Shown here piece by piece: positions 1 through 10,300 of a DNA stretch of 64,000 bases. The stretch comes from Perkinsus olseni (lineage: Eukaryota > Perkinsozoa > Perkinsida), in NCBI GenBank assembly GCA_013115125.1, contig JABANN010000066.1, positions 1-64,000 on the forward strand. Reading direction: 5' to 3'. The stretch's first letter is position 1; each line of letters begins with the position of its first letter. The notes under the pieces are model-generated. The model was not told where the DNA came from, did no database searches, and saw only the letters and a program-made list of their open reading frames with translations. The translations under genes were made by a program, and so were the position numbers.

Positions 1-816
1 CTGCGTATCAAGTCTCTGGTATTGATAACGACCCACTGCCGTTCGAGCCTGTCAACCATGCCTTCGCTGGCCGCAATGGCGGATCTTATCTCGATCATCG
101 CTACCCGTGGTGGGGGGCCTCTGAAGGACCCAGCCACGGGAGAAATCAACGCCGACCATCCGATGTTGCGATTGCTCTTCCCGAAGAAATGGCGCCACGA
201 GAATAAGTAGTGATATAACTGACTGCGAATACTCACCCATTCAGTCACGATATTTAATCCAGGGAGAAGATCGTCGAGGCCTTCGCTCGGGTTGACCGGG
301 AGGAACTGCCACCCGATGTCTCTAGCGAGCACAAGAAAGTCCCATTGACATCGCCGGCTGATGCTCTGAAGCAAATCATTGGCTTGCTTAACCATTCGGT
401 CGGCGAAGATGGAATCGAGAAATTTCACAAGACCCTCCGTGTAGGTGGCAAGTTGGGGTCGCCACAGGATCTCCCGTTCTTTGCGGCAGGGAACTGTCAG
501 ATTATCAGATCAATGTGGCTTCGACTTCGCCAGCTCAGTGCGTCGCTCGTGTATCTTGTTCGGTCCTTCGTCCTAGTCATTGATACATGCTCAGATGCCG
601 ATGTTGATAATATACGGTGGAAAGGACAAGTTGGTACCACCTGAGTCGTCGAGACGGATAGCTCGTCGCGCTGTACCTGAGCTCACGACTGTTGTGGAGC
701 TTCCCGAATCAGGACATGCTCTCATGCTGCAGTGCGAGGAGGAGTTGCACGCAATTCTGGAGGAGCACTTTCGGAAGATTGATGATTGTCTTGTAGCTGA
801 CGTGTCCAGGCTATGA
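1..816 (+). CDS. alpha/beta-hydrolase-fold protein, 3' part (partial)
   Basis: The gene enters from the left edge, already in frame from base 1. Exon to 206, a 56-nt GT-AG intron (207-262), a second exon from 263, and a final exon 595-816 ending at TGA. The last exon reads MPMLIIYGGKDKLVP and then ELPESGHALML. These are the typical late strand with the acidic catalytic position (GGKD) and the catalytic His (SGH) of alpha/beta hydrolases, followed by a C-terminal helix. The nucleophile elbow lies outside the window, so substrate cannot be inferred. The end of exon 2 is unsure: the donor may be at about 453 or further on. Family call fairly safe, precise function unknown. Confidence 0.6.
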
Positions 817-1041
817 CTTCGCAGTAGACCTCTACTGAACTACTTTTTTTATGTTGATATGAGATCTTTCACGTAGCTGGCTTTACTGAGTTATCAGTAT
901 TTTGGGGAGATAATGGTGTTGCTGGTCTTTAGTGGAGACACCAGAATTCGATTGCTTACAGAACTAACTCAACTCTAAGCAACAGTAGCACTTCTGCAAC
1001 ATCAACATCGGCCATCGTCATGTTACAACACGAGCGAGAAC

Positions 1042-2157
1042 TCATGTAAGAATGAACCCAATGGCTTTGTTATCGACGTCAAAGCGGATGGATCGGCCTC
1101 TAAAAATCGGCATGCCAAAGACCCAGCTTGGCCAGACCTTTGCTGAGATAAGGCATGTGTGGCCCGAGGGAGCTAGTACAGGGGCGACGAGGTGCCGCTT
1201 GGGGATAGTGAGGAGCATCGTACGAGCAAGTCCTGTATAAAAGCGGACCGACAGGTCAGGCACGTACTCGGTGTCATCACAGTCAATCAACAGGCCGTAT
1301 TCGTTCCTCTTATGGTCAGGATTCCCCCGGTGTGTCTTTCTCCAGTTTCTTGTGAATACTGAGAAGAGTTTATCCACAAAAAGCTGTGGCGCCGCTACAC
1401 CCGGAGATCCAGAGTCAATCAGGACCGACGAATTCACTCGGATGTTATGGGGAGACCGACCGACCGCGTGAATGAACACACGAGCAACCGAGACGTCCCA
1501 TTTCTGCGATTTATACGGTATGCTTGTTAGAGGCAAATAAACCAGCGAGCCGGTCTCTGTGGGGCTCCGTGGTTTTAAGGAGCCAATGACCAGCTTACCA
1601 CCACCATCGTTGTCAACAGTTATAGTAAAGCCAGTCTTATTAATAACCTTTGCCGCCAGAAGTTGCTCCAGGAAAGTGTCTGAGCCTCGACGAGGGAAGC
1701 CGAAGCCCAGCAAAGAGTGTACATCCTCCCCTCGGTTCTTTAGGAGACCTTCCGGTGTGATGTACCACGCATCAGTAACAACCCCAAACCTCATATTCAC
1801 AGCTGTCTGCGCGGCTGATGTGAAGGAAACATCACCTCTGACTGCGTAGATACGTTTCATCAACGAGTTAGAATAACCCTTATCTTCTAGCGTCCCGTTC
1901 TTCATCGCTCTGAGTTCCTGCGGACCAAGTCTGTAACACTCTTTGAAGTACGTTCTTCGGCATCGTTTTTCATAAAAGTTTTGACCAACACCATGGAAGC
2001 TGATGGTGCCAGTGTCGATCGCCAAATCCACGATCTGCGCGCTGATGTTGAGACGAGCGTACAGAAGTGATTCGCCATCCATCAACGGTAAGGTTATCAC
2101 ACCCATCGCATTACCCACGGCAGCACTGAAAGTGAGGAGACATGACCACCTCAGCAT
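1042..2157 (-). CDS. secreted pepsin-family aspartic protease
   Basis: An intronless ORF of 371 aa. I start at the ATG at 2157 because the longer frame begins with TTG, and this ATG is followed directly by a hydrophobic signal peptide (residues about 1-19, MLRWSCLLTFSAAVGNAMG). The first catalytic motif is AIDTGT (Asp48) and the second VLIDSGSPG (Asp248), the two-lobe arrangement of family A1. The C-terminus, FGMPIFRGRSIRFDVDNKAI, matches the pepsin end where the chain closes the second lobe. DTGT in place of DTGS is a tolerated variant. Length is normal for a zymogen with a short propeptide. Likely secreted or vacuolar. It belongs to the expanded secreted protease families expected of a parasitic alveolate (inference). 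Confidence 0.88.
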   Translation of the reverse strand: MLRWSCLLTFSAAVGNAMGVITLPLMDGESLLYARLNISAQIVDLAIDTGTISFHGVGQNFYEKRCRRTYFKECYRLGPQELRAMKNGTLEDKGYSNSLMKRIYAVRGDVSFTSAAQTAVNMRFGVVTDAWYITPEGLLKNRGEDVHSLLGFGFPRRGSDTFLEQLLAAKVINKTGFTITVDNDGGGKLVIGSLKPRSPTETGSLVYLPLTSIPYKSQKWDVSVARVFIHAVGRSPHNIRVNSSVLIDSGSPGVAAPQLFVDKLFSVFTRNWRKTHRGNPDHKRNEYGLLIDCDDTEYVPDLSVRFYTGLARTMLLTIPKRHLVAPVLAPSGHTCLISAKVWPSWVFGMPIFRGRSIRFDVDNKAIGFILT

Positions 2158-2370
2158 ACTCTCGATAGCTTGGAGTGCCAATGCGATAAAGATTGTCGGA
2201 AATTCATTTTCGCGCGTTAACTACCCAATTCCGATCTTCGTGCAATTCTCATGCACCACACTCACTACCACTGACTCAACATGTGTCGAAGACGTATGAA
2301 ACGACCATTGTCATGCACTCTACGGCCATTACGATGGATATTGAGTCGACTACGTAAATAGACTTCAAAC

Positions 2371-3465
2371 TTAACGGTAGGTGCCCAATGGAGCATCATC
2401 ACATGTACTTGGATTGCACGGTTGATTCCCATGCTTACACACGGGCACTGTCAGCCACCACTTGCAGTAAGTAGGCAAATTACCCGACAACGCGGGGTTT
2501 TGGTCAGCACAATACATATCACACCTGACGTTTGGGCCGCTATGGCGATCACCATCGACCGGGGAGACCGTTGATGGCGTATCAATCGATATATACTCAG
2601 TAGTTGTAGCACACTCACCGACTCCGCAAGGCTGATCGCCGCCTTTACACACAGCAACGGCTTTCCACCACTTACAATACGAACCATCACCATTGAGACC
2701 GGAACAGTAGGCATCGCACTCCCTAGAAGGGCCAGGGTGTGCTCCAGGGGCCGGGGTAGGCGTCTTGGGCTCCGGCCAATCCTGTGACCTGCACTCGCCT
2801 ACATCACCACATGGTTGATCACCGCCATGACAAACTGGAGTGTCCATCCACCACTTGCAGTACGATAGAATGTTGTTCATGCTCTTGCACATATAATCAC
2901 ACTCAGGATGATGAAGGCCGTCAACCGCTGGTGTCGTAACGGTCTCATCACTAGGGCGGGTAGTGGGCGAAAAATGCGAGTCGCTGCTACAGAGATCGAG
3001 AGTCCCGCACGGCTGATTACCACCCTTACACACCGGCTCCTTGAACCACCACTTGCAGTAGGAGTTGGCGCCGTTAACAGTTTCACAATACGCATCGCAA
3101 GCATATCGGATGTCATTCGCGCCAGGGACAGTAGTCACAGTGGTGGTAGCAGCAGCGGTTGTGGTAGCAGCAGCGATTGTGGTAGACAACGGACTGATCG
3201 ATGTGGGTGACACCGTAGTCTGCACGGACTCGAGAGTGAGAGTAGTTGCTTCGACACCGACAGAAGGGACAGGACCATCACCGCAGGCTTGATCACCTCC
3301 TTGGCAAAGCATTGGCTCCAGCTCGTACTTGCAGTAGCTCTCCGGACCATTCTTGTACTTGCAGTAGTCGTCCCACTCGGGAATGTTCTCCGGCGGCGTC
3401 AAGGAGTTCGCAAACGGTGGATCTTGCCCAGCCACGCCCACAAGCAGGAAAGTGACACTACGCAT
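2371..3465 (-). CDS. secreted protein with five Cys-rich YCKWW repeats
   Basis: A 364-aa intronless ORF with a short N-terminal hydrophobic signal (MRSVTFLLVGVAG). It holds five repeats of about 35 residues following CxxxC...YCKWW...PVCxGGxQPCG, roughly CDAYC-x8-SYCKWW-x5-VCKGGNQPCG. The first copy is degenerate (YCKYELEPMLCQGGDQACG). The fifth carries a small insertion before YCKWW. Linkers are rich in Thr, Ser and Pro, suiting O-glycosylation; the linker after repeat 1 is an almost pure Thr/Ala/Val run. I do not recognise a named domain. The conserved Cys and Trp-Trp pair suggests a small disulfide-bonded module, perhaps carbohydrate- or surface-binding (inference). Confidence 0.8.
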   Translation of the reverse strand: MRSVTFLLVGVAGQDPPFANSLTPPENIPEWDDYCKYKNGPESYCKYELEPMLCQGGDQACGDGPVPSVGVEATTLTLESVQTTVSPTSISPLSTTIAAATTTAAATTTVTTVPGANDIRYACDAYCETVNGANSYCKWWFKEPVCKGGNQPCGTLDLCSSDSHFSPTTRPSDETVTTPAVDGLHHPECDYMCKSMNNILSYCKWWMDTPVCHGGDQPCGDVGECRSQDWPEPKTPTPAPGAHPGPSRECDAYCSGLNGDGSYCKWWKAVAVCKGGDQPCGVGECATTTEYISIDTPSTVSPVDGDRHSGPNVRCDMYCADQNPALSGNLPTYCKWWLTVPVCKHGNQPCNPSTCDDAPLGTYR

Positions 3466-3988
3466 TGGGAAAGAGCTTCAAACCAGCTCGACGAGTAAGG
3501 TAACGAAGGAATCTAACCGTTACTGATCCGCCCCACGGGCGGGCGAGAAAAAGCCGCGTAACGGCCGTCAAATTCCACGGGAAAATGACTCCCCGTGTAC
3601 ACTCTTACCGAACCCATCTCGGAGCACAGAATAAGTTCGAATGCCCTATTCGCCTCTCCGTTATTGCAAGAACGCTTCCCCAACTGCCTTAAACGCTTCG
3701 AATGCAGTAATGGAAGCGTTCTTGAAATCAAGGAGAGTTCCATCGAGCGCCGCGAATCCACAGCCACGGACGCAAGGGAAGCGACCACAAGGCGTGCCCG
3801 TCCTCGGGAAAAGTCCCACTTCATCAACGCGGCACCGGGAGTGTTCGAGAATTGATACGTGGTGGTATAACGATTGGGCTCGGGAAACAGCAGAGAGCGG
3901 CAATCAAGGGTCCTGCATCAACTCCTCAACCTTCCAATCCTCATACCTGATCATGCAGGAATCACCAACGCCCTCGGGATGAGCACTC
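3466..3988. other. interval between secreted repeat protein and RPB6
   Basis: No gene recognised. Several overlapping short ORFs exist on both strands, but none has family similarity I can see. The minus frame 3661-3903 ends in an amphipathic stretch (FKNASITAFEAFKAVGEAF) and could be an exon, but I cannot support it. The interval contains a 13-bp perfect inverted repeat (CAAGAACGCTTCC at 3667-3679 and its complement at 3712-3724) separated by 32 nt. The right part must hold the RPB6 3' UTR. Confidence 0.3.
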
Positions 3989-4416
3989 CTACGTCCCGTC
4001 AGGCAGGAACCTCCGCACGATAAAGGGGATGACCTTGGCCACCAGCTCCTTCTCGGCGATGGCCATGGGGTCCGTCTCGCCCTCAGTGTCCACCATCACG
4101 GGAGCGTTCATAGAGATCTGCAGCGCCCTAGTGCCGATTATTCGAGCACGTTCGTATCTAAGGTCAAAGCTTGCGCTTCACGGGTTTTCCACACTATCTA
4201 CTTGGTCATATAAGGAGAGGTCCTCCTAGGCCCCTCAGCTTCACGCGCCACGAAATCATCGTCCTTTGGTTGGGTCGGCACTCGGCCGCTGGTAATGATA
4301 TCGCCGCTTCCGCTGCCGCCAGCCACTTCTTCGTCGGCGTTGAGGTCCGGCATCAAGTCGTCCTCATCGACCTCAAGATCCTCTTCGGGATGCGAGCCTC
4401 CGCCTAGATCTGCCAT
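3989..4416 (-). CDS. RPB6: DNA-directed RNA polymerases I/II/III subunit RPB6 (RPABC2)
   Basis: Two exons, 4202-4416 and 3989-4157, separated by a 44-nt GT-AG intron (4158-4201), giving 127 aa. The N-terminus is acidic ([10 protein letters not shown]), as in all RPB6 proteins. The conserved core starts at the splice junction with [20 protein letters not shown], continues [20 protein letters not shown] and ends [12 protein letters not shown]. These match the RPB6 signature and the C-terminal arginine-rich strand. It is a small subunit shared by the three nuclear RNA polymerases and stabilises the clamp. Its start faces the NOL10 start, with about 270 bp between them. Confidence 0.95.
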
Positions 4417-4684
4417 TACTATCAAATACCAACTTTTCCGCAACTCATTCCTCCCTTCCACTATTAACTGCCAACCCAATATAAAGCTCCTCTGTCCCTC
4501 TTCGCAGCCTAATACACTAAAGCCATTGCTGTTCGAGTGCATCCACGATTCTGACAGGAACGACATCAAAGTCACTGCGAACGCGTATCGATCGTCAGGG
4601 CGCACGCTAGATCGTCGCATCTGAATGAATTCGCCAAATTCACCAGAGATCATCGTCCACTGCTGCCGTGTAGTTGTTGCTAGT
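4417..4684. promoter_or_regulatory. divergent intergenic region between RPB6 and NOL10
   Basis: A 268-bp gap between two head-to-head housekeeping genes, so both promoters must lie here. I see no clear TATA box or other recognisable core element. An in-frame upstream ATG for NOL10 exists at 4625, so the true 5' leader may be shorter. Confidence 0.4.
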
Positions 4685-7176
4685 ATGGCTGCTGCTACTG
4701 GGTTGGTGAAGTCCATCCACAGTGATGTGGCCGTGTATGATTTGGCCGCGGGCAAGTCGACGCCGCAGTTCATGGAGGAGGCCCGGAAAACGAACAAGTC
4801 CCTGCGGTATGATAGTGAATATAGGAGGAGGCTTGAACTGTTACAGGACTTCGAGTTCCCTACCACAAGCACCACGTAGTATCCTTAGGCTGACCATGCA
4901 AGATACAAAATAGGTCAAGTTGTTGACACTTTCAGAGTCCGTGTGTCGCCTGATGGATCATGCATATTGGCCACTGGTGTATACCCTCCCGAGATCCGTC
5001 TCTATGAGACAGCCGAGCTCGGATTGAAGTGTGCCCGGCGGTTGGACCAGGAGGCCATCGACGCCATCTTCCTCGGAGATGACTACAAGAAGCTCGCCAT
5101 ACTAGGGTCGGACAGGACTATCGAATTCCACGCTCAATACGGCAAGCACCATACGCTAAGGGTAGTACTGGGATCTGCGCGCGGCCTTCGGTGGACAGTC
5201 TCGGAAAAATTCGACAAGCGGTGTATTTCTGATGGCTCTACTGCCTTGGCGTGTGGTAGAGAATTCGAATGGGCGACATGAGCTTTTACAGTAGTAGTCT
5301 AAGTTTTCCTATCACGGTGACAGCCAGTTCGTGATGAAGTTCTCGGAAAACCATGACTAATTTATAGTTGCATCTTAGAGTAGTGTAGCCCTTTAGGTTC
5401 CCAAGTTCGGCAGGAACCTGCAGTACGACCGGAACACCTGTTTGTTATACGTAACATCCTCGACCAATGAGATCTACCGACTTGACCTCGAGGAGGGTAT
5501 CTTTGCTGCACCCTTGCTTGCCAGGAACATGGACTTCGTGAGTAAGGCATGGATCGACCTAAGATACGCTCCAAGTCATCGCTCTATCAGATGCCTCAGC
5601 ATTGGCCCCTAATGGCGCGCCTCTCCTTCTCTTCGGTGGCTCGGATGGTCAAGTCCAAATCATGGACACTCGGGAGGGTCCCTCGGCCGTCGCCTCCGGC
5701 GTCCAAGCCCCCGCTGAGGTCCGCTCGGTGGCCTGGAGCCTTCCTGACTGCCTGCAAGTGGCGGCCGGGGACATTTCCGGGCGCGTGACGGTTTGGGACA
5801 TCCGATCGAGCCGGCCTCTAGCGGAGAGAGATCATCGGAATGGCGTCCCAGTGCACACGGTGCAGTGGCATTCAAGGGGCGTCTTATGTTCTTCTGATTC
5901 ACGCACGATCACCTTCTGGAAGCCCGACGCGCATCGATCGGAAATCGTCACTTCGATTCCCTCCAAGACAGCTATCAACAGCGTCGCCCTGTGGCCTGGG
6001 TCGGGTATTATTTTCGCGGCGCGTGACGAGCCCCGAATTGGAACGTATTTCGTGCCGGAGTTGGGAGTGGCTCCTGAGTGGTGTGGCTTCTTGGACGGTC
6101 TCACTGAGGAGATGGAGGAGACTACCACTGGTGCCGTCACTAGTGTCTATGACGATTATGTATTTGTTACTAAGAAGGATCTCCAGCAGCTCAGCGGGGC
6201 TGATAGCCTTATCGGCACTAGCCTGCTCAAGGCCTACATGCATGGTTACTGGATGGACAGACGTCTTCATGATAAGCTCGTAAAGGTAGTAGTGAGTGAC
6301 TTTATCAGTTCCCATGGGGCATGGCGTCCTTTTCTACTTTTCCATCTCTGCCCGCCCTCGCTTGTGCTACGTAGGAGGACTCATTGTGCCGGAAGTATCC
6401 TCGCTGTTCCTCACTGTAAAGTTTTTCGCGAGGCGCAGCAAGTGTCGAACGTCTTTTCCCCTGTCATTCTTGTCGGTTTTTTCCGGGCCGACTGATCGGC
6501 ATCGTCACTTTCTCTGTCGTTTTCTACAGGAATCGACCCTAGTCGATCTGGTTGATATCCTCTTCCCTCTCTCAGCTCTCCGATTCCTCCACGTTCTCAC
6601 TGGCCGAGCATGAGAAGGAGCGTATTCAGGAAGCAGTTGACGCGAAGCGACCCATGCGCCGGCCTGCTCCGAAACAAGTGGCAAAGCCTAAGGTAGTGGT
6701 AGAATATGGTGTGGCTTCCGGTGCCCAGGGGTATCTTAGGTTAACGCTCGTCTGTTGGAGAAGGCTACATCAGAGTCGGCCAAGCAGGTCTTGGAGGATG
6801 ATAGGTTCGCTAAGTTGTTCAGCAACAAGGACTTTGAGATTGAGGAAGTCAGGGAAGGTACTATTGGGTTCGAATTGGAGTATTCTCATGGCTGATTGTT
6901 CAACATATTCTCGCAGATGAAGTGGAAGCGGCGCTCCATGATGCTCCCGCGCCAACCGGTGTTATGTCGACAGAAGCTCTCTCCTCCACGGGGGAGGCAG
7001 CCGATGGCGAGCAGAGGCCAAGAGGGAAGGGCAAAGGAAAGGGGAAGGGCAGAGGCAAAGGAAAGGGAAAGGGAAAGGGAAAGGGAAAGGGAAAGGGAAA
7101 GGGAAAGGGAAAGGGAAAGGGAAAGGGAAAGGGAAAAGGGAAGGGAAAAGGAAAGGGGAGGCGAGGGGGATTCTAG
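4685..7176 (+). CDS. NOL10: nucleolar protein 10 / Enp2 homologue (WD40, ribosome biogenesis)
   Basis: Seven exons: 4685-4875, 4936-5161, 5397-5541, 5591-6285, 6576-6692, 6740-6857 and 6917-7176. All junctions are GT-AG and keep phase, giving 583 aa. The N-terminus [20 protein letters not shown], the [14 protein letters not shown] block, [12 protein letters not shown] and [10 protein letters not shown] follow Enp2/NOL10 closely. WD40 repeats follow ([18 protein letters not shown]). The linker block [10 protein letters not shown]...[14 protein letters not shown] matches the conserved C-terminal helical region. Known role: nucleolar factor of the 18S rRNA processing machinery. The usual basic tail is replaced by a long Gly-Lys repeat. 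Start choice: 4685 fits family length; an in-frame ATG at 4625 is possible. Confidence 0.93.
7061..7137 (+). repeat. GGGAAA hexanucleotide repeat coding for a Gly-Lys tail
   Basis: An almost uninterrupted run of the hexamer GGGAAA inside the last NOL10 exon, with imperfect units on both sides up to about 7160. Read in frame it codes for alternating Lys-Gly, ending RRGGF. Strand-asymmetric purine run; likely length-polymorphic. Confidence 0.95.
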
Positions 7177-7377
7177 AGCCCTTCAATACGTTAACAACAG
7201 TTGTCCATTAACCTTTACTACGTTTCTACTCGTAATTTCTGTGAACTGAGTAGGGGGTCGGAGAACTTTCTCATAGGGAAGGGCGGATTCGGATTCTTCG
7301 TTCGCTGTGCTTTTACCGTCTACTTCGTCCGTGGTGATGTTTTTTCCCGTGGGTTGAAGTTGGGCTTGTTGTCCTCG

Positions 7378-10300
7378 ATGGTGCATCAACACAAGTCAAG
7401 CTCCGGTTTACGGCAGACCAACAAGCCACATAGCAGTAAGAAGGTCCTGGGCAAGGGACGAAGGACTCCCGTGAAGGTCACTAAGGTCGGGAGTAAAGAT
7501 ATTAGCAAACAGGACAGGCGGAACCAAGCCCGGCAGCTGAGGGACAACAGAAGGCAATCGATAATAGCGAAAAGGAGGGTTGCTCAGGGGAAGGAGGGGG
7601 CGAAGGGGCCGCTGAACGTAGCGCTAATAGCGTTCCATGGTGATGTGGATATGCGTAGGGTTTGGGGGTGCTTTGCGAATGAGATGGTATGGAAGGAGGA
7701 CGGAGTTAATGTAGCTGACGTTGGAGGTGTGAGGATCATTGCCTCTCCTTTGAGGACGATACACAGCTGCTTGGATACGGTATTGGCCAGTGATGTGATG
7801 GTGGGCGTGTTTGTGTGTGATAGGCTGTGCGATCATGAGCATAGTGCTTTTGATGATCTGGGATACGACATACTTACCAATTTGAAAATGAATGTAAGTG
7901 AGTAATCGAAAGGTCCCTGGTTCGAATCCTGGTGGGTGTATCATTAGGGTATGCCTGGTGAAGTGATTGGTGTGACGGCTCCTTCCAAGAATACAGGAGG
8001 GGATTTACTTTCTGGGAGACAACTCGATCTCAGTCTTAAGACTGTTCAAAGGTAGTGAAGTTTTGTTCTCGTTTTCCGATCTGGGAAACTGAGGAATACT
8101 AAAATAGAGTACTAGTAGTAGTAATAAAAGGAGTACAAAAAAATCTGCATCTTATTGTGTGATCTCCGATGACTAGAATGGTTCATAGCACCGTTGGTAG
8201 TTGCCACTGACCGTGTCGGTAGTAGCGTGTGTCCCTGTCATCGCAGGTATCTCCGTTCGGAGCTGCCTCGGGCACAGGGTAAGGTTTATAACCTGCCGAA
8301 GGACTCGGACACGTTTGTGAAGGGACTGCAGGCATGTGTGGGGACGAATGATGAGGGCATGAAGTGGAGAGAGGAAAGGGTAGGGACATCTGCGGGAGGT
8401 CCCGAGTTCGAACCCTGGTCTCGTCATTATTCCAGGGTTATATGATAGTAGATCGTATCGAGCCAGAGGCAGGTCAGCCCAGTGGCCATTGGGCTGTATC
8501 GGGATGGGTGAAGGGGATGGGTTTCGCCTGCAACTACGGGGAGACTCCTGAGGACGGTGAAGGGGCTTGTGTGCACATCACTGGCTACGGGGACGCGGTG
8601 TTGGAGGGCATCACTGGCAGCGCGGGGGAACTGGTAATGGGGAATTTCGTGGTGCGTGACGGATGAGATGAGCTTGAGATGCTCTCGGTATTGCTGTGAA
8701 TGTCAGATTGACCGGCGTTTGTATGATGTGGCTCAGAGGCTGAGACCTTATGACCCGAGCGACGAGGAACAGACTTGGCCTACAGAGGAGGAGCTCAACG
8801 AAGCCAGCCGAAGAATGATTAAAATGCCTCAAGGTGTTAAGGGTTTGGTTCATCTTTTTGGAGGGCGTGGGTTCGATCCTTAGATGGTTCATTTTTATTC
8901 TCGTCAGATGCTGGTCTCAGCGAATTTGAGGTCGCCTGGCTAGGAGAGGAGGCTGACGAGGAGGGTGATGACCAAATGATGCTTGATGATAACGAGGTGG
9001 TAGTGGTTTCGAGGGTCGTGATGGGTGGAGGCGAGCTCGGAAGGATGTTATAAACACAGCGCAGTGGCATGAATTTTCGAGTCGTTATTCGAGGCGCGCA
9101 CGTCCCGTGATGGGTATAACCGCTTTTTGACTGACTGAGTGGTGGTGGTAATAGTATCAGTATTCCCGTGAGCGTCACGGTCGATAGCGCTAAGATTCCG
9201 ATGAGGTTGATATATATCGTGTGGCCAACAGTACTGCGGTTGTTGGTCTCAGGTCGCGGCAGCTGCGGACGGCAAGACTACCGAACAGCAGGTGGAAGCT
9301 AAGCATTCGATTGAGATGGAGATGCGATCGAAGGAGGAGATGGACTTCCCTGATGAGGTTGATACGCCTTGTGATAAGCCTGCTAGACAGAGGTGATGTC
9401 GGGTGCAGGGATCGATCCGGAGACCTCTATGACCAGCTCGCATGGTTTCTTGGCCGTGAATCGTCAAAGGGCTATGACATGCGAAGCGACGACTGAATGC
9501 TCGCTTGAGGACCACTTAGTCCTGAAAACGCCTTACCTTGCATAAGGTTTTCCTTTCCGCTCCGCAGGCCTTCTCTCGTGATTTGTTGTCTCATCGTGCC
9601 CTTGAGCATGAGGCACTCCGTACCGCCTCGTGCTAGGTTCCAAAAGTATCGTGGTATGCAGTCCCTTCGTACCAGCGCATGGGACCCTTATGAGAGCCTT
9701 CCCACAGAGTACAGTCGTATATGGGAGTTCGAGAGCTTCCAAGCTACGGCCAAGGCTGCTAAGACCGAGTACAAGAACGGCATCAAGGCAGAGGCGAAGG
9801 CGGGGCAGTAAGGAGGGAATGATAATTTCGTGGCGCGTGACGCTGATGGGAGTTCAATATATGCTCAACTCCTCGGATTCGCTCCTCAGTTACGTGACCC
9901 TGCACATTTCTGGTATGGAAGGTCTCTCCTTCGATAACCGCGTGCCCTTGGTGGTCTCATCCCTCTTCCGCCATGAAACCCGGGTGACCGTCATGCACGC
10001 CAGCCTTAGTCGGACGCCTGAGTAAGAGCAACTTTGACTAATTTCGTGGCGAGTGACGCTGTTGTTGGCAGGACGGATGATGTTGTTATGAAGTCGAAGG
10101 AGTTGGTGCTCTTGCGCTGCGGCTTCCGAAGTCTTCCCGCTAGGCCGACCTACGCCAGCGTGAGTTTAACATCATCGCCATGGAAGGGGAGTGAGGCAAT
10201 GGTTTCTCAGAATATCCGAGGTTCTGGTGGCCCGGGAGGTGGTGCTGACGAGAAGGGTAGGATGCTCAGGTTCTTCCAACCCAATGCTAAGTCCACGACT

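Noticed and set aside
4246-4261. 16-nt exact match of the TSR1 intron motif within RPB6 exon 1
   Set aside because: It codes for a normal part of RPB6 (DDFVARE). A single 16-nt match in a window this size is expected by chance.
4943-5281. Read-through frame after NOL10 exon 2
   Set aside because: Exon 2 ends at 5161; the rest is intron, because the next exon resumes with the conserved [12 protein letters not shown].
7061-7137. Hexamer repeat as a possible CRISPR or satellite array
   Set aside because: It is a simple in-frame coding repeat with no spacers.
7624-7944. Minus-strand frame beginning with a PGFEPGT-type peptide
   Set aside because: It is the reverse translation of the tRNA-like T-arm inside TSR1 intron 1. 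PGFEPG-type peptides recur wherever this motif is read in antisense (also at 8427), so it is not a protein domain.
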